Positions 24,998 to 34,639 of a stretch of DNA of 64,000 nt are shown in pieces. Each line of letters starts with the position of its first letter. Position 1 is the stretch's first letter. A program made the translations under genes and the position numbers. The notes beneath the pieces are model-generated. The model was not told where the DNA came from, searched no databases, and saw nothing but the letters and a program-made list of their open reading frames with translations. The DNA comes from Pomphorhynchus laevis (Eukaryota > Acanthocephala > Palaeacanthocephala > Echinorhynchida > Pomphorhynchidae), in the NCBI GenBank assembly GCA_012934845.2, contig WNNJ02002043.1, positions 1 to 64,000 of the forward strand. The letters run 5' to 3'.

Positions 24998-25345
24998 ATA
25001 GTTTATGAAATGTTTTGTGATGAGTGCGCTTTTGTAGGTCAGAAGGTTAGCTATATAGGAGAAACACAACGTTTGGTTTCTGAACGGCTCAAGGAACATT
25101 TAAAAGCAGCGCAAAACCCTTCAGCACCTTCTTACGTCAGCAATACATAAGCCGCGCATTATTCACAACAACCTTCAAATGAGCAACCAATGTGCAGCGT
25201 AAATGTACTCTACCGAGCAGATAACGTTGTGTTGCGAAAACTAATGGAGGCAATCTTAATATTGGGTGCAGATAGTGACAAAGGCCTCAACAATAAAGAC
25301 GAGGCGGTGGGGTGGCTTGGTTCGATGCAGTATAAATATTGATTA
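24998..25345 (+). mobile_element. PLE GIY-YIG endonuclease fragment
   Basis: Reading forward from 24,998 gives a GIY-YIG core: FCDECAFVGQKVSYIGET followed by RLVSERLKEHLKAA, with a stop at 25,148. Further family-like coding sequence follows to about 25,342. It is a second PLE lineage, different from the one at 23,100. Upstream RT sequence is not visible, so it is a 5'-truncated end fragment. Its 3' flank carries the hammerhead-like motif described next. Confidence 0.7.
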
Positions 25346-25387
25346 TGTTATTAATAGATAATGTATTTGTGACGATGTTAATGTGTT

Positions 25388-25440
25388 CCATGTTTCAGAT
25401 GAGTCACTGACAAAGCCGTAACGCGGCGAAACCTTTGGCA
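25388..25440 (+). other. Hammerhead-like motif in PLE 3' flank
   Basis: The sequence reads CACTGACAA, a GCCGTAACGCGGC hairpin, then GAAACCTTTGGC. The same motif with CTGACGA, the hammerhead core consensus CUGANGA, occurs in both palindromes at 56.7 and 57.1 kb. PLEs are known to carry hammerhead ribozymes in their terminal repeats. The helix III side lacks a clear UH cleavage dinucleotide, so activity is doubtful. Confidence 0.45.
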
Positions 25441-25539
25441 ATATGTAATAATATATATAATATTGATATATATAATATTTAATATATAATTTATGTAATA
25501 TATAATATATAATTTTGATCTGATTAACTTTTACATCGT

Positions 25540-25889
25540 AACAACATGAAGCTGAGAGATAAGCGGACATCTAATTCTAAATATAGAAAAACATCAATTT
25601 ATGAATCCGTAATAAAACAAAAAATCGATAAATCCAAAGTCAATACATGAAATTTAAAAAGAGTTCTAATAAAAAAATCTAAATTAAAACTCAAAATAAT
25701 ATTATCGTGTTAATATTTTTTAAACTAACATATTAAATTAAAAAAATATTTAATATATTTATTGAATAACGAGTATATTAATAAATGTTTGATATTTAAA
25801 TTGAATTATTACTAATTTTTGTATTTAGTGTGTGTAGATACTTATGAATTGTATGTCATTAGTACTCTTTATAAATACCACTCCTTACA
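25540..25889. other. AT-rich 5' flank of the TENT5-like gene
   Basis: No gene or known repeat is seen. A TATAAATA box-like word lies at about 25,870, only some 13 bp before the ATG. That is too close to serve as a normal promoter for this start, so the true promoter is unplaced. Confidence 0.5.
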
Positions 25890-27176
25890 ATGTCATGCTC
25901 GTCTTCTGAACATTTATTCATAAATCTGTCGAATCGTCAAACAAACAAAGTGCTCGATCTCCTGGGAAGAAAAATAATAATAAGTCCGAGTAAAGATTTA
26001 TTACCTAGTATAAACATTTGCGTCGCTGATTTTCTGTATTGTTTAAGAAACGCTCTGTTTAAAATTGAAAGCTTTCTTTTGGATCCAACGATTTGTTTAA
26101 ATGGCAGTGCGGCATCCTGGGTACTTTCAGACGAAAAATATATACAGTACAATGATATTGATGTTATTTTTAATCTTTGTCTATCTCAGAAAGAACATCA
26201 ATGGGCATTGCTGAAGAAAACAGTAGCAGAATGCATTCTTTGTTTATGGACACGGGATCGGCCACAGTCAATGGTCAAAAACTGTATTGCTGATACAACT
26301 ATCGACATTACAACAATTCGTCAACATTATCTAACGCGATCTATCTTAGTAAATAAAAGATGTATTGACGGTAAAGGTGATTTATGGGGACTTATAACCT
26401 TGCAAAATGACTATAGTCACAATTTAGAACTCAAATTTGTACAGTATATGAAACGCACGTTTCAGTTTAGTGTTGACTCGTTTCAAATCAGATTGCACGC
26501 TGATTTTCTTAACTATGTTGTTAAATCTAAAGTAGAAGGTTGGAAGATTGATAGTGATCAGATATTCCGTATTAACGTAGATGGCTACGAGCAACGTAAT
26601 ATAAATGGCTTTCCTGTTGAAAAATCGCATGAACTGTCGCCGAGTCCGTTACAAGCTATAAGTGTTTATGGTAATATCCGGGAAGCGCTCAATCATTTAA
26701 ATATGCATCAGATAGTAACAAAATTTCCGGAAGAAATCCGCGGAGGAGGATTTCTTAAATACTGTGAACTGTTAGTTCGCGGATACCGACCACGCAATGC
26801 AGCACAGCTGAGATATCAAGAAAAATACATGTGCACTAGATTTTTCATTGACTTTAGGAACCTGGATCAGCAGAGCAAGCGATTAATTGACTATTTAAAT
26901 TCCCATTTTAAATTCAACGAAGTCAACCTTCGGTATATGTTTCTCACTATATTTCGGTATGTAATTCAACGATGCTGTTCCAGGTTAATGACAAGTGAGC
27001 AAAGGACATGCGTTCAAATTGCGTTCAACATATCGGCCCACATGTTCAATCAATATGTACAGAATGACATTTTAACTGCCAACAATGAACAAATGATGGT
27101 GTACTTCTTAAATGGCAACAAATTCAACAACACAGAAGCAATTAAGGCAAAAAGTATCAGAGTATTTTATCACTGA
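25890..27176 (+). CDS. TENT5/FAM46-type terminal nucleotidyltransferase
   Basis: A 428-residue uninterrupted single-exon frame. It matches the FAM46/TENT5 family of cytoplasmic non-canonical poly(A) polymerases, which extend mRNA tails. Landmarks in order: the nucleotidyltransferase signature LNGSAASWVL (residues 70-79) with the metal-binding pair in YNDIDVIF (D89, D91); the third acidic residue in LELKF (E180); the family hallmark FSVDSFQI (193-200); SVYGNIREALNHL (258-270); FPEEIRGGGFLKYCELLVRGYRP (279-301, quoted for position only); and YMCTRFFIDF (313-322). All three expected catalytic acids are present. The N-terminus and the last ~100 residues diverge strongly from vertebrate TENT5, and the length is near the upper end for the family. 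The ATG at 25,890 is the first in frame and precedes all conserved sequence. An AATAAA lies 32 bp after the stop. No introns are visible, so a retrocopy origin is possible, but the frame is intact. The family assignment is confident; activity is inferred. Confidence 0.92.
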   Translation: MSCSSSEHLFINLSNRQTNKVLDLLGRKIIISPSKDLLPSINICVADFLYCLRNALFKIESFLLDPTICLNGSAASWVLSDEKYIQYNDIDVIFNLCLSQKEHQWALLKKTVAECILCLWTRDRPQSMVKNCIADTTIDITTIRQHYLTRSILVNKRCIDGKGDLWGLITLQNDYSHNLELKFVQYMKRTFQFSVDSFQIRLHADFLNYVVKSKVEGWKIDSDQIFRINVDGYEQRNINGFPVEKSHELSPSPLQAISVYGNIREALNHLNMHQIVTKFPEEIRGGGFLKYCELLVRGYRPRNAAQLRYQEKYMCTRFFIDFRNLDQQSKRLIDYLNSHFKFNEVNLRYMFLTIFRYVIQRCCSRLMTSEQRTCVQIAFNISAHMFNQYVQNDILTANNEQMMVYFLNGNKFNNTEAIKAKSIRVFYH

Positions 27177-27207
27177 AAATACAGCAGAGACGGGAAGCGA
27201 CCTTACG

Positions 27208-27213
27208 AATAAA
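27208..27213 (+). terminator. Poly(A) signal of the TENT5-like gene
   Basis: AATAAA occurs 32 bp downstream of the stop codon, the only canonical signal close to the end of this gene. Assignment is by position. Confidence 0.6.
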
Positions 27214-27477
27214 AGATTTGATTATTTATCAGTATCATAATAATCAAAAATCAAGTTTATATCATGTGTTTTATAGACATGTTTTATTATAGACTAATTA
27301 GACAAATATTTATAGACATATTTATGGACAAATATTCCCAGTGTATCGACTCACTTAATACGCGTAAATTCCACTGCAAGTATTATTATAAACTTTTTCA
27401 TTTTCAGGATAAAATGTGATAAAATTAAAATTTTAACTTAAATTTAAAATTTTAATTTTGTTAAAAAAAGCATTTTA

Positions 27478-28325
27478 AATTGTTGATAATGATCCATTAT
27501 TGGATAAATAATTATTTTAGCTGGATCAAAGGAAAGACGTAATCATTTTTGATATTTCGCTAACTTCTGTCAGCATTTTCAGAAAATTACTTCAGGTAAT
27601 TTGACCCAGCTCCAATACTTCTTTATCAATAATGGATCATTATCAACTATTTAAAATTTTCAATTATTGATCATTTGATTTCGTTTTTTTTTGTAATTGT
27701 AATTGCAATTGAAAATTGTAATTTTCTGAAGATGCTAACAGAAGTTAGCGAAATATCAAAAATAATTTCTTCTTTCCTTTGATCCAACTGCAATAATTAT
27801 TTATCAATAATAAATTCGCATCAACTATTTAAAATCTTCTTAATTCTTACTTCATTTTATCAGATCTGATTTGTTCTAGTGACAAATTATTATTGCCTTG
27901 TGGACTTTGTTTTCCAGGTAATATAACCAAATAATTATTGAAGCTGGATCAACGAAAAGAGGAAATTATTTTTGATATTTCTCTAATTTCTGTTAGCATC
28001 AACAGAAAATTAGAGTTTGCTAAGTAGAAATTAGAAAATAATTCAGAAAATTAGAGTTTCCGATTTTCTGAAGATGCTAACAGAAGTTAGCGAAATATCA
28101 AAAATAATTTCTTCTTTCCTTTGATCTAGCTCCAATACTTCTTTATCAATAATGGATCATTATTAACTATTTTAAATATTTCAATTATAATTATACTGCT
28201 AATTTTACAATTTCAACTTTTTTAAATATCTGTTTTTGATTTTATCAATAATAAAAATCAACTTTTAAGTTAGCGAAATATCAAAAAAATTCCTCTTTTC
28301 TTCGATCCAGCTTCAATGATTATAA
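27478..28325. mobile_element. Cluster of short inverted-repeat (MITE-like) elements
   Basis: The sequence AGTTGATAATGATCCATTATTGATAA (in parts) and its reverse complement flank 27,478-27,655, with inner arms GCTGGATCAAAGGAAA and TTTGATATTTCGCTAAC. The same arms recur, whole or partial, at 27,722-27,838, 27,925-28,155 and 28,265-28,322, in both orientations. No reading frame is present. The terminal word appears again at 61,630-61,660. This is consistent with a non-autonomous inverted-repeat DNA transposon family whose copies landed in one another. The superfamily cannot be told from the ends. Confidence 0.65.
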
Positions 28326-29815
28326 AAAAGCATCTATTAGTGGCTTTAGTAAATACGTGTATAAAATTAAAATAAAATTAAACTTTATATTTTAGTATTG
28401 GTTTTGATACTTTCAAAAACATAAAACGTTACGTAATTCATTTTTGTGAATTCATTGTCATGGATTTTATTTTTATTTAATTGTTACCATAAATTGCGTG
28501 GCAAGTTTTATGTAATTTAAAACTTTTAATTCTCGGCCTTTTTATGAGTGTAAAAATGTCAGTTCCAATAACTATAATCGAGCAATAAACAAGCCGGTTA
28601 ATTGCGGAAATAGTAACGTCGAATTCAAAATCAGTAAATTCCGTTTTTATCAATTCCTGCAAAGGATTGATTACAATTTGCTAGTTAGTTTTAAATTAAA
28701 TAAAATGAGGATTAAGTACTGTCGAAGTTGTGTAGATACATGGCCACACAGATGAGACCACCCTGTAATGATGAGTAGACTAAGATCGAAACGCCTTATT
28801 GGAGGCTAGACGTCTGTGGTAGGCGCATTCCGGGTTAAGTTTCCTGACGATGTTTGTAAAAAAGCATACATGTTTATAGTTTCCTGATCGTGTTAATTAA
28901 AAATGTTGTATCGAAAGATTTCTTATAAATAAAATCTTATATTAAAATTAATAAATATTGATTTAATATTTGGTTTAAAAAGTATATTTTTGAAAACATA
29001 AACTCAAGAATTACGTAAAGCATTATTGCCTTTATAAGTTTCCTAAAACATATTGAATTGTAGTTTTTTGAAAAGAAGATTGCTATTTTGATCAAGATGT
29101 TCTCTTTGATACCGTCAATTTAGCACGAATACACATCCTCAACGGTTCAGCATAGAACCGCTGATACTATAGAACCGTTGATATCCAGGTCGGAGCGTGG
29201 ATACGCTATAGTTTTGATTATTTAAAAAATATAAAATTAAATATTTGATTTCAATATTAATAATTTTATTTATTTTATGATAATGTAAAATTAGATAATC
29301 GATGTTGTATTCCTGACAAGATGAAAAAAAAAACGATTCCCGTTAGATATAAATTAATTTGTATTTTCATACAGCTTAAAGTAAAAAATGTAATCTGGTC
29401 ATATTTAGTTTATTTAAACCTATAAAAATTATTTCATTTTGCGCATCAACCATTTAAACGGTTACTATAAGATAAATCATAAATCATAGCATCGAAAACT
29501 ATTTGTATCGCAATAATGTTTAAATATAGATAGCATTAGTCAAACGGAAATTGTTTCTCTCTGCATCTAACAGTAGAAGGTATAGGTTACCGATTAGTCA
29601 TAATAATGACGAATTGCGAATTAGGATCGCTAGGTTTTAGTTCGTCTTAAGCTCCTGCAGTGAAATATGAAGAATTTAAAAAAGAATAAAAATTTAATAT
29701 TTGATTTCAATATTTAATAATTATTTATTATATTATGATGACTTATAGTAATAGTTGTCGTGAAAAAACTGACAACAGTTGTTGTGAAAATATTTAAATT
29801 TAAATTAGATTAGGT
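28326..29815. other. AT-rich intergenic stretch, no gene seen
   Basis: No coding sequence is supported. One GC-richer island at 28,730-28,850 contains CCTGTAATGATGAG...GATCGAAACGCC followed by a GCCT/AGGC hairpin. This resembles a decayed PLE 3' end with a hammerhead-like core. Another non-AT-rich patch (29,120-29,215) repeats the word ATAGAACCGYTGATA twice. The rest has no structure I recognise. Confidence 0.5.
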
Positions 29816-30300
29816 AAATAAGTCTACGTATATAAAATTATTTATAATGATAAATAAAAATAAAATAATAAAATAATAAATAATTAAATAATAAAAAATT
29901 ATAAAAAGTTATAAATAATTATAAATAATTTAATAATTTTATATAAGATTTCATATAGCTTTTATCAAGTTAAAATTTAAAATAAAAATTTAAAATAATA
30001 GCCAATTTCTATGAATTTAATACTAAATAATAGGCAATGTATCAGAATAAGGATTAGAGATCATCAGGAGAAACTGATATATTCTCATGTTTCGGGTGTA
30101 ATTTCTTGACCAAACATGGCAGTGGGCAAAATGCATGCTAATGACGTATTTGCTCTGATGAAATTTGATTATATAGTGTATCTTATTCTAATACGAAGTA
30201 TATTATATATTATCCATAAAAAATTTCCGCTTAAGAGTTTTAACTTCTTTTTAATAATATTGTATTGATTTATATATTTTACTATTTTCTGTTTATAAAT
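29816..30300 (-). mobile_element. 3' tail of the Naiad-like PLE, degraded
   Basis: Read on the minus strand, this has the order of the 3' UTR seen after the intact frame at 56,316: the coding end at about 30,200-30,290, the AGAATAAGATAC word, a degraded form of the structured motif (30,060-30,165), and AT-rich tail sequence ending near TACGTAGAC (29,830). It is more diverged than the copies at 33 and 56 kb, so it is an older insertion. Most of the RT is missing. Confidence 0.7.
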
Positions 30301-30339
30301 TGTATGTACCATATAAATAAATAAAGATTTTCTTAATAA

Positions 30340-30630
30340 CTACACAACCAATAAATAACTAACAAATAGAAACAGCCATGAAAAAAAACTAAAAGGTCAG
30401 AAAAAGTCAAAGACGATCTATTTCCTAGTCTTCCTATATTACGGCATCAGATCCAGTGGGATCTGAGCCCTCCAACCAATCCAATACGCCGCTTTTCGAC
30501 TAAACCACCCGGGGTCTTTCACCCCTTCCCCGAAGAGTCCAGTTGAGGTGAACTATGCTGGGTAAACGAGATACGAGAAGCTTGAGAAACCTTATCATTT
30601 GCTCTGGAGACGTTCTATCTACCATATTAA
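30340..30630 (-). mobile_element. 3'-end fragment of the I/R1-type LINE
   Basis: The stretch around 30,440-30,520, with GGGATCTGAGCCC, CCAACCAATCCAA and AACCACCCGGGGTC, matches 45,155-45,232, the 3' region of the I/R1-type LINE inserted in the SBDS intron. Orientation is the same. No protein is encoded. It directly precedes the 5' LTR at 30,640, so it is probably the site into which the LTR element inserted, or a neighbour of that site. Confidence 0.6.
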
Positions 30631-30639
30631 TGAGGTAAT

Positions 30640-30853
30640 TGTTGTGAATGAACACACAGCAAGTGTATGACACTAACGATTATCATAATCGTTACCACCC
30701 ATGCACATTGGGCATACCACCCAATGTGCATGGGTGGTATGCCTTAATATTTTGACGATATATTTGTAACAGTAACTATTTGTGGACGCTTGTGCTTGTT
30801 TGTACTAAGAAATACCATTGAGCGTTTGATTTGCAATGTTGGAAAGCACAACA
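30640..30853 (+). repeat. 5' LTR of a Ty3/Gypsy fossil
   Basis: This stretch begins TGTTGTGAATG and ends CAACA, so its ends form the usual TG...CA inverted pair. It matches 42,353-42,552 over most of its length (ATATTTGTAACAGTAAC and GTTGGAAAGCACAA shared). An internal pair of perfect inverted repeats (about 30,680-30,745) is special to this copy. AGTGGCAACGAG follows directly, the usual place for a primer-binding site. The two LTRs have diverged clearly, so the insertion is old. Confidence 0.8.
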
Positions 30854-31985
30854 AGTGGCAACGAGTGTGATTCAAAATTTTCATCGAAGGACATAATTTA
30901 AATTGTATTGGAACAACAAAGTATATTGGCGAAGTTGATGAAAAGTCTGCAAACTCGCGAAGATCAAAACAATGATTGCATTATACCAGTGTTTCAGCAT
31001 TTTAATGTAAATCGAGATGACTGGGGTCGATTATGGAATTCAACAAAAGAATTTCTAGGGCACGCACAGAGTTGATTCAGCTATGCGACAAAAACAGTTC
31101 TTATTGTCCAGTTGTGGTCAAGAAATTTTTCGCTTGGTAGGACAATTAATTCCGCCTTTTGAAAGTGTAGATATTACATTTGAGATGATTATTAAATAAC
31201 TGGATGGTCTTTTTAAAAAGCTGATGCATGTAGTTGCGGACAGATTCGCATTTACTCAATGTCGACAAACAGCCAACCAATCACATAAGGATTGGATAGC
31301 GGAAGCTAGGAAATTGGCAAGTGAGTATTTGTTTTTCGATCCATTCAACCCGAAGAGCAAGCAATTGACGATAGACTAAGAGATCTGGTAATTGCGAATA
31401 TTCCATTCGAAGAAATACGCATTAGTTTATTGCGATTGGACAATCCTACGTTAGACGATGTACTCAGAATTGCTTTTAATTGGAAAATGACACTAGCTAC
31501 CAATCACTTGTTAGTGACAGAAATCAGCTCGAATTATACAAATGAACCGAAAAGGGATGTCGAAATTTCGCATGTTCATAAATTAAGCACTAGACGTCGA
31601 TCACAATTGAATATAAATTCTATGGCACATTGTACACGATGCAATGGTACAAATCATGTGAATGAGCAACAGTGTTGGACAAAGAATGTAACATGCCATC
31701 GTTGTGGTAAGATAGGTCATATTCATCGATGCTGCAAGGTAGTACTACAAAATATTCATCAGTTGGTAGCAGATGAGAGTGATGATAATGAGGCTGCAGA
31801 ATTGGTTTCCTCGAAATTCAAAACGTTTGCCAAAGAGATCATATTTTGGGACCGACACTGGACGTGATAATAAACGCAGTACCGGTGGAAATGGAGTTTG
31901 ATACGGGAGCGATGTTGCCTGTGATATCTCACAAAACATGGCCAAGTTGTGGTTCGCCCGAGTCAAGAGCAGGAAGATAGTTAAG
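30854..31985 (+). mobile_element. Ty3/Gypsy fossil: gag and protease region
   Basis: Gag-like sequence runs from about 30,900. In 31,430-31,867 it shows two cysteine-rich knuckles near its end, the second a clear CHRCGKIGHIHRC zinc knuckle (31,698-31,735). A retropepsin-like motif, MEFDTGAMLPVIS, follows at about 31,893-31,930. The family order is gag, protease, RT, RNase H, integrase. The region is broken in several places and does not look functional. Confidence 0.8.
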
Positions 31986-32089
31986 AAGTTTTAGCTGAGG
32001 GTTTCTAAAGAGCAGAGGTCATTGCGAAGTGATCATATTAAACGCATATAGATGCGTTTAATATGTCCTTACCACGTCAAGTTTGATAT

Positions 32090-32857
32090 CGTCCACTAGC
32101 TATCAATCAGTTGGATTTAAATCAAAAAAGTGCATTCGATTTAAACCATATGTTAATCGAATTTGAGAAGTTATCCAACAAAGATCTTGGGAACATTAAA
32201 GATTTTAAGGTTAAGCTACAAGTTAAATCATCGTCTGTTGCGCGATGCATTCCAGCTTGTCGCGTACCACTGCAATTAAAGCCAAAAATTGAAGAAGAGT
32301 TAAAGCGCCTTTTAGCGAATGGAACATCAGAGCAAGTTGAGTCAAACTATAATTATATTGTGTGGGCAAGTCCTATTGTTTATGTGCTTAAAAAGAATAA
32401 CTCAATAAGAATTTGTGCTACCTTCAAGACGACAATTAATCCGTATTTGAATGTGATTGTTTTGAATTGCCAACATTTGAGGAGATACTGAGCAAAATCG
32501 CAGGAGGTACCTTGTTTTCAGTATTGGATTTAAGAGATGCATATTCACAAATGAAAGTCCATTTAGACTCTCGAAAATATTTGATCATTTCAATATCCTT
32601 CGGATATTATCATTAGCGTCGGTTACCTTTTGGGTTATCAATAGCGCCAATTTTGTTCCAACGTTATATCAATCAATTACTTGGTGAGATTCCGGGTGTC
32701 GCAGTTTATCTGGATGATGTTGTAGTCACAAGAAAAACGCGCTTTGAACATATTAGCGGACTTCATAGTGTAATGAAACGGTTATTGTATGCGAGAATAA
32801 AAATAAAACGTGAAAAGTGTTTATTTCTTGAAGAACAAGTTAAATTTATTGGACAAA
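32090..32857 (+). mobile_element. Ty3/Gypsy fossil: reverse transcriptase region
   Basis: RT-like sequence includes a finger region with WASPIVYVLKKN (32,365-32,400) and the catalytic motif VYLDDVVV (32,703-32,726). The polymerase region stops at about 32,857 because a PLE is inserted there. The remaining Ty3/Gypsy sequence resumes near 39,790. Broken; fossil. Confidence 0.82.
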
Positions 32858-34598
32858 TTAAATCAGCAAACTGAGTCTACGTATTTAATATAATTATAAA
32901 ATAAACAAAGCATAATAATGCTAAATAAAAATTTAATAATTAAATAATAAAATTAATAATTGTTTTTAGATTTTCTATAATTTAAATCAAGTTAAAAAAT
33001 GAAATTTAAAATAAACGTCATTTTTATGAATTGACTAATAAACATCAGACGTTGTATCAGAATAAGAATTAGAGGTCATCAGGAGGAACTGCTATGCTAT
33101 CAGGTTTCGGCCCCTAACTCCTCTACCCAACATAGCAGCGGGGCCAAATACATGCTAATGAATGTATTTCCTCTGAAATAACTATCTAGTATCTTATTCT
33201 AATACAAAGTATATTATTTATTATCCATCCATAAAAATTTGCCACTTAAGAGTTTAAATTTATTCTTTATATTATTGTGTTGATTTATATATTTTACTAT
33301 TTTCTGCTTGATGTTATTTTTATAGTAACCTAGTTTAAAATATGTATCTATTAAATTATTTAAATGATTTGGAAGAAAGCCAATATCATTACATATTGTT
33401 ACAATCCTTAAAATTTCATTATTAAATGTAATATAATTTATATTATGTGGTATGCATGAATTCTCATGCAAAAATATGTTTCTTGTAAATTTAAATGTCA
33501 TCTTTACGATATAAATTAATAGTAGTTTTAGTTAATGTTAATTTAATGTTCGTATCTAGATATACACCTTCTTTATCATTAATATTGGTTTTGTTAAGAA
33601 TAAGGCTTTCTGGATAAATGTGCTCACTAATTGAATAAAAATTATTAGAATTAAATACACATATATCATCAATGTATCGAAACATATATTTCATATATTT
33701 ATATTGTTTAGATTTAGTTTTTACACAGTTATGAACAAATTCATATTCTATAAAGCTTAAAAACAAGTCAGCTATAATTGGGCTACTATTACCACCCATT
33801 GGAACACCTTTTACTTGTCTAAATATAGATGTCCCTACTTTTAAATAATTTTGATTTATCAAAATATTTAAGGATTCTATTAATTCAATTTTATCCATAT
33901 ATTTATATTTATTTGATGGTTTAATTTTTGTTAGATAGGCGTTATAATTATTATAACATATATATGTATATCTTTTTCCGAATATAAGGTTAATTAATTT
34001 TACTAACGCTTCTTTAATATCTACTAAACCTAGATTTGTATAAAGAGTACTAAAATCGTATGTATTTATATTTTGAAAATTTATTCCTTTTGTCTGTTCT
34101 AAAAATTCTTTTGTAGAATTAATACTGAAATAGTGTTTTATACCAGTATTAATTTCGATTACCTTGCAATATTTTTTAAAGTGTGCTTTAATTACTTTAA
34201 GTATTTTATTTATATAGACAGAAAGTGGTTTTAATGTACATTTAAACGCACTACATATGAAGTGCGTTTAAATGCACTACATATGAAGTACGCACTACAT
34301 ATGAAGTGCGCACCACCTAGCTTTTATTTGATTTTTATGTAATTTTGGATTCCAATATAATATAGGTATAGTTTTATTATCTAATTCAACCTTTATACCC
34401 TTTTTATCCATTATAGAACAGTGACTTGTAATAATTGTTTCTAAACTCAACTCACTACGTTCAGATGTTGGATTTACATTTGAATCATTAGAATTAACCT
34501 CTTTCATTAGTATATCATAATAAAGCTTTTTGCATATGAAGACAAAGTAATTACTAGCTTTATCAATAGTTGTTATTATATAGTTATCCTTTAATTTG
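32858..34598 (-). mobile_element. Naiad-like PLE, copy B: RT and 3' UTR (inserted in the LTR fossil)
   Basis: On the minus strand the RT is visible in 34,507-33,214: LYWNPKLHKN in the fingers (34,400-34,340), GVPMGGNSSPIIADLF (33,815-33,770) and FRYIDDICV (33,690-33,660). It ends KLLSGKFLWMDNK without any C-terminal GIY-YIG domain. The 3' UTR with the structured motif follows (33,170-33,060), and the element ends near GAGTCTACG at 32,870. It is nearly identical to the plus-strand copy ending at 56,316. A LINE interrupts its 5' part at 34,599. A small triplication of ACTACATATGAAGT lies at 34,240-34,310. Confidence 0.85.
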
Positions 34599-34639
34599 AA
34601 AAAAAAGGATTTATTTTAAAATGGCAAATGCGTGCCAGC

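Noticed and set aside
25388-25440. Fully functional hammerhead ribozyme
   Set aside because: The core word is changed (CTGACAA) and no UH cleavage site follows helix III. Kept only as a hammerhead-like motif.
28477-28662. Minus-strand 61-residue frame
   Set aside because: No recognisable motif; lies in AT-rich spacer; length within chance.
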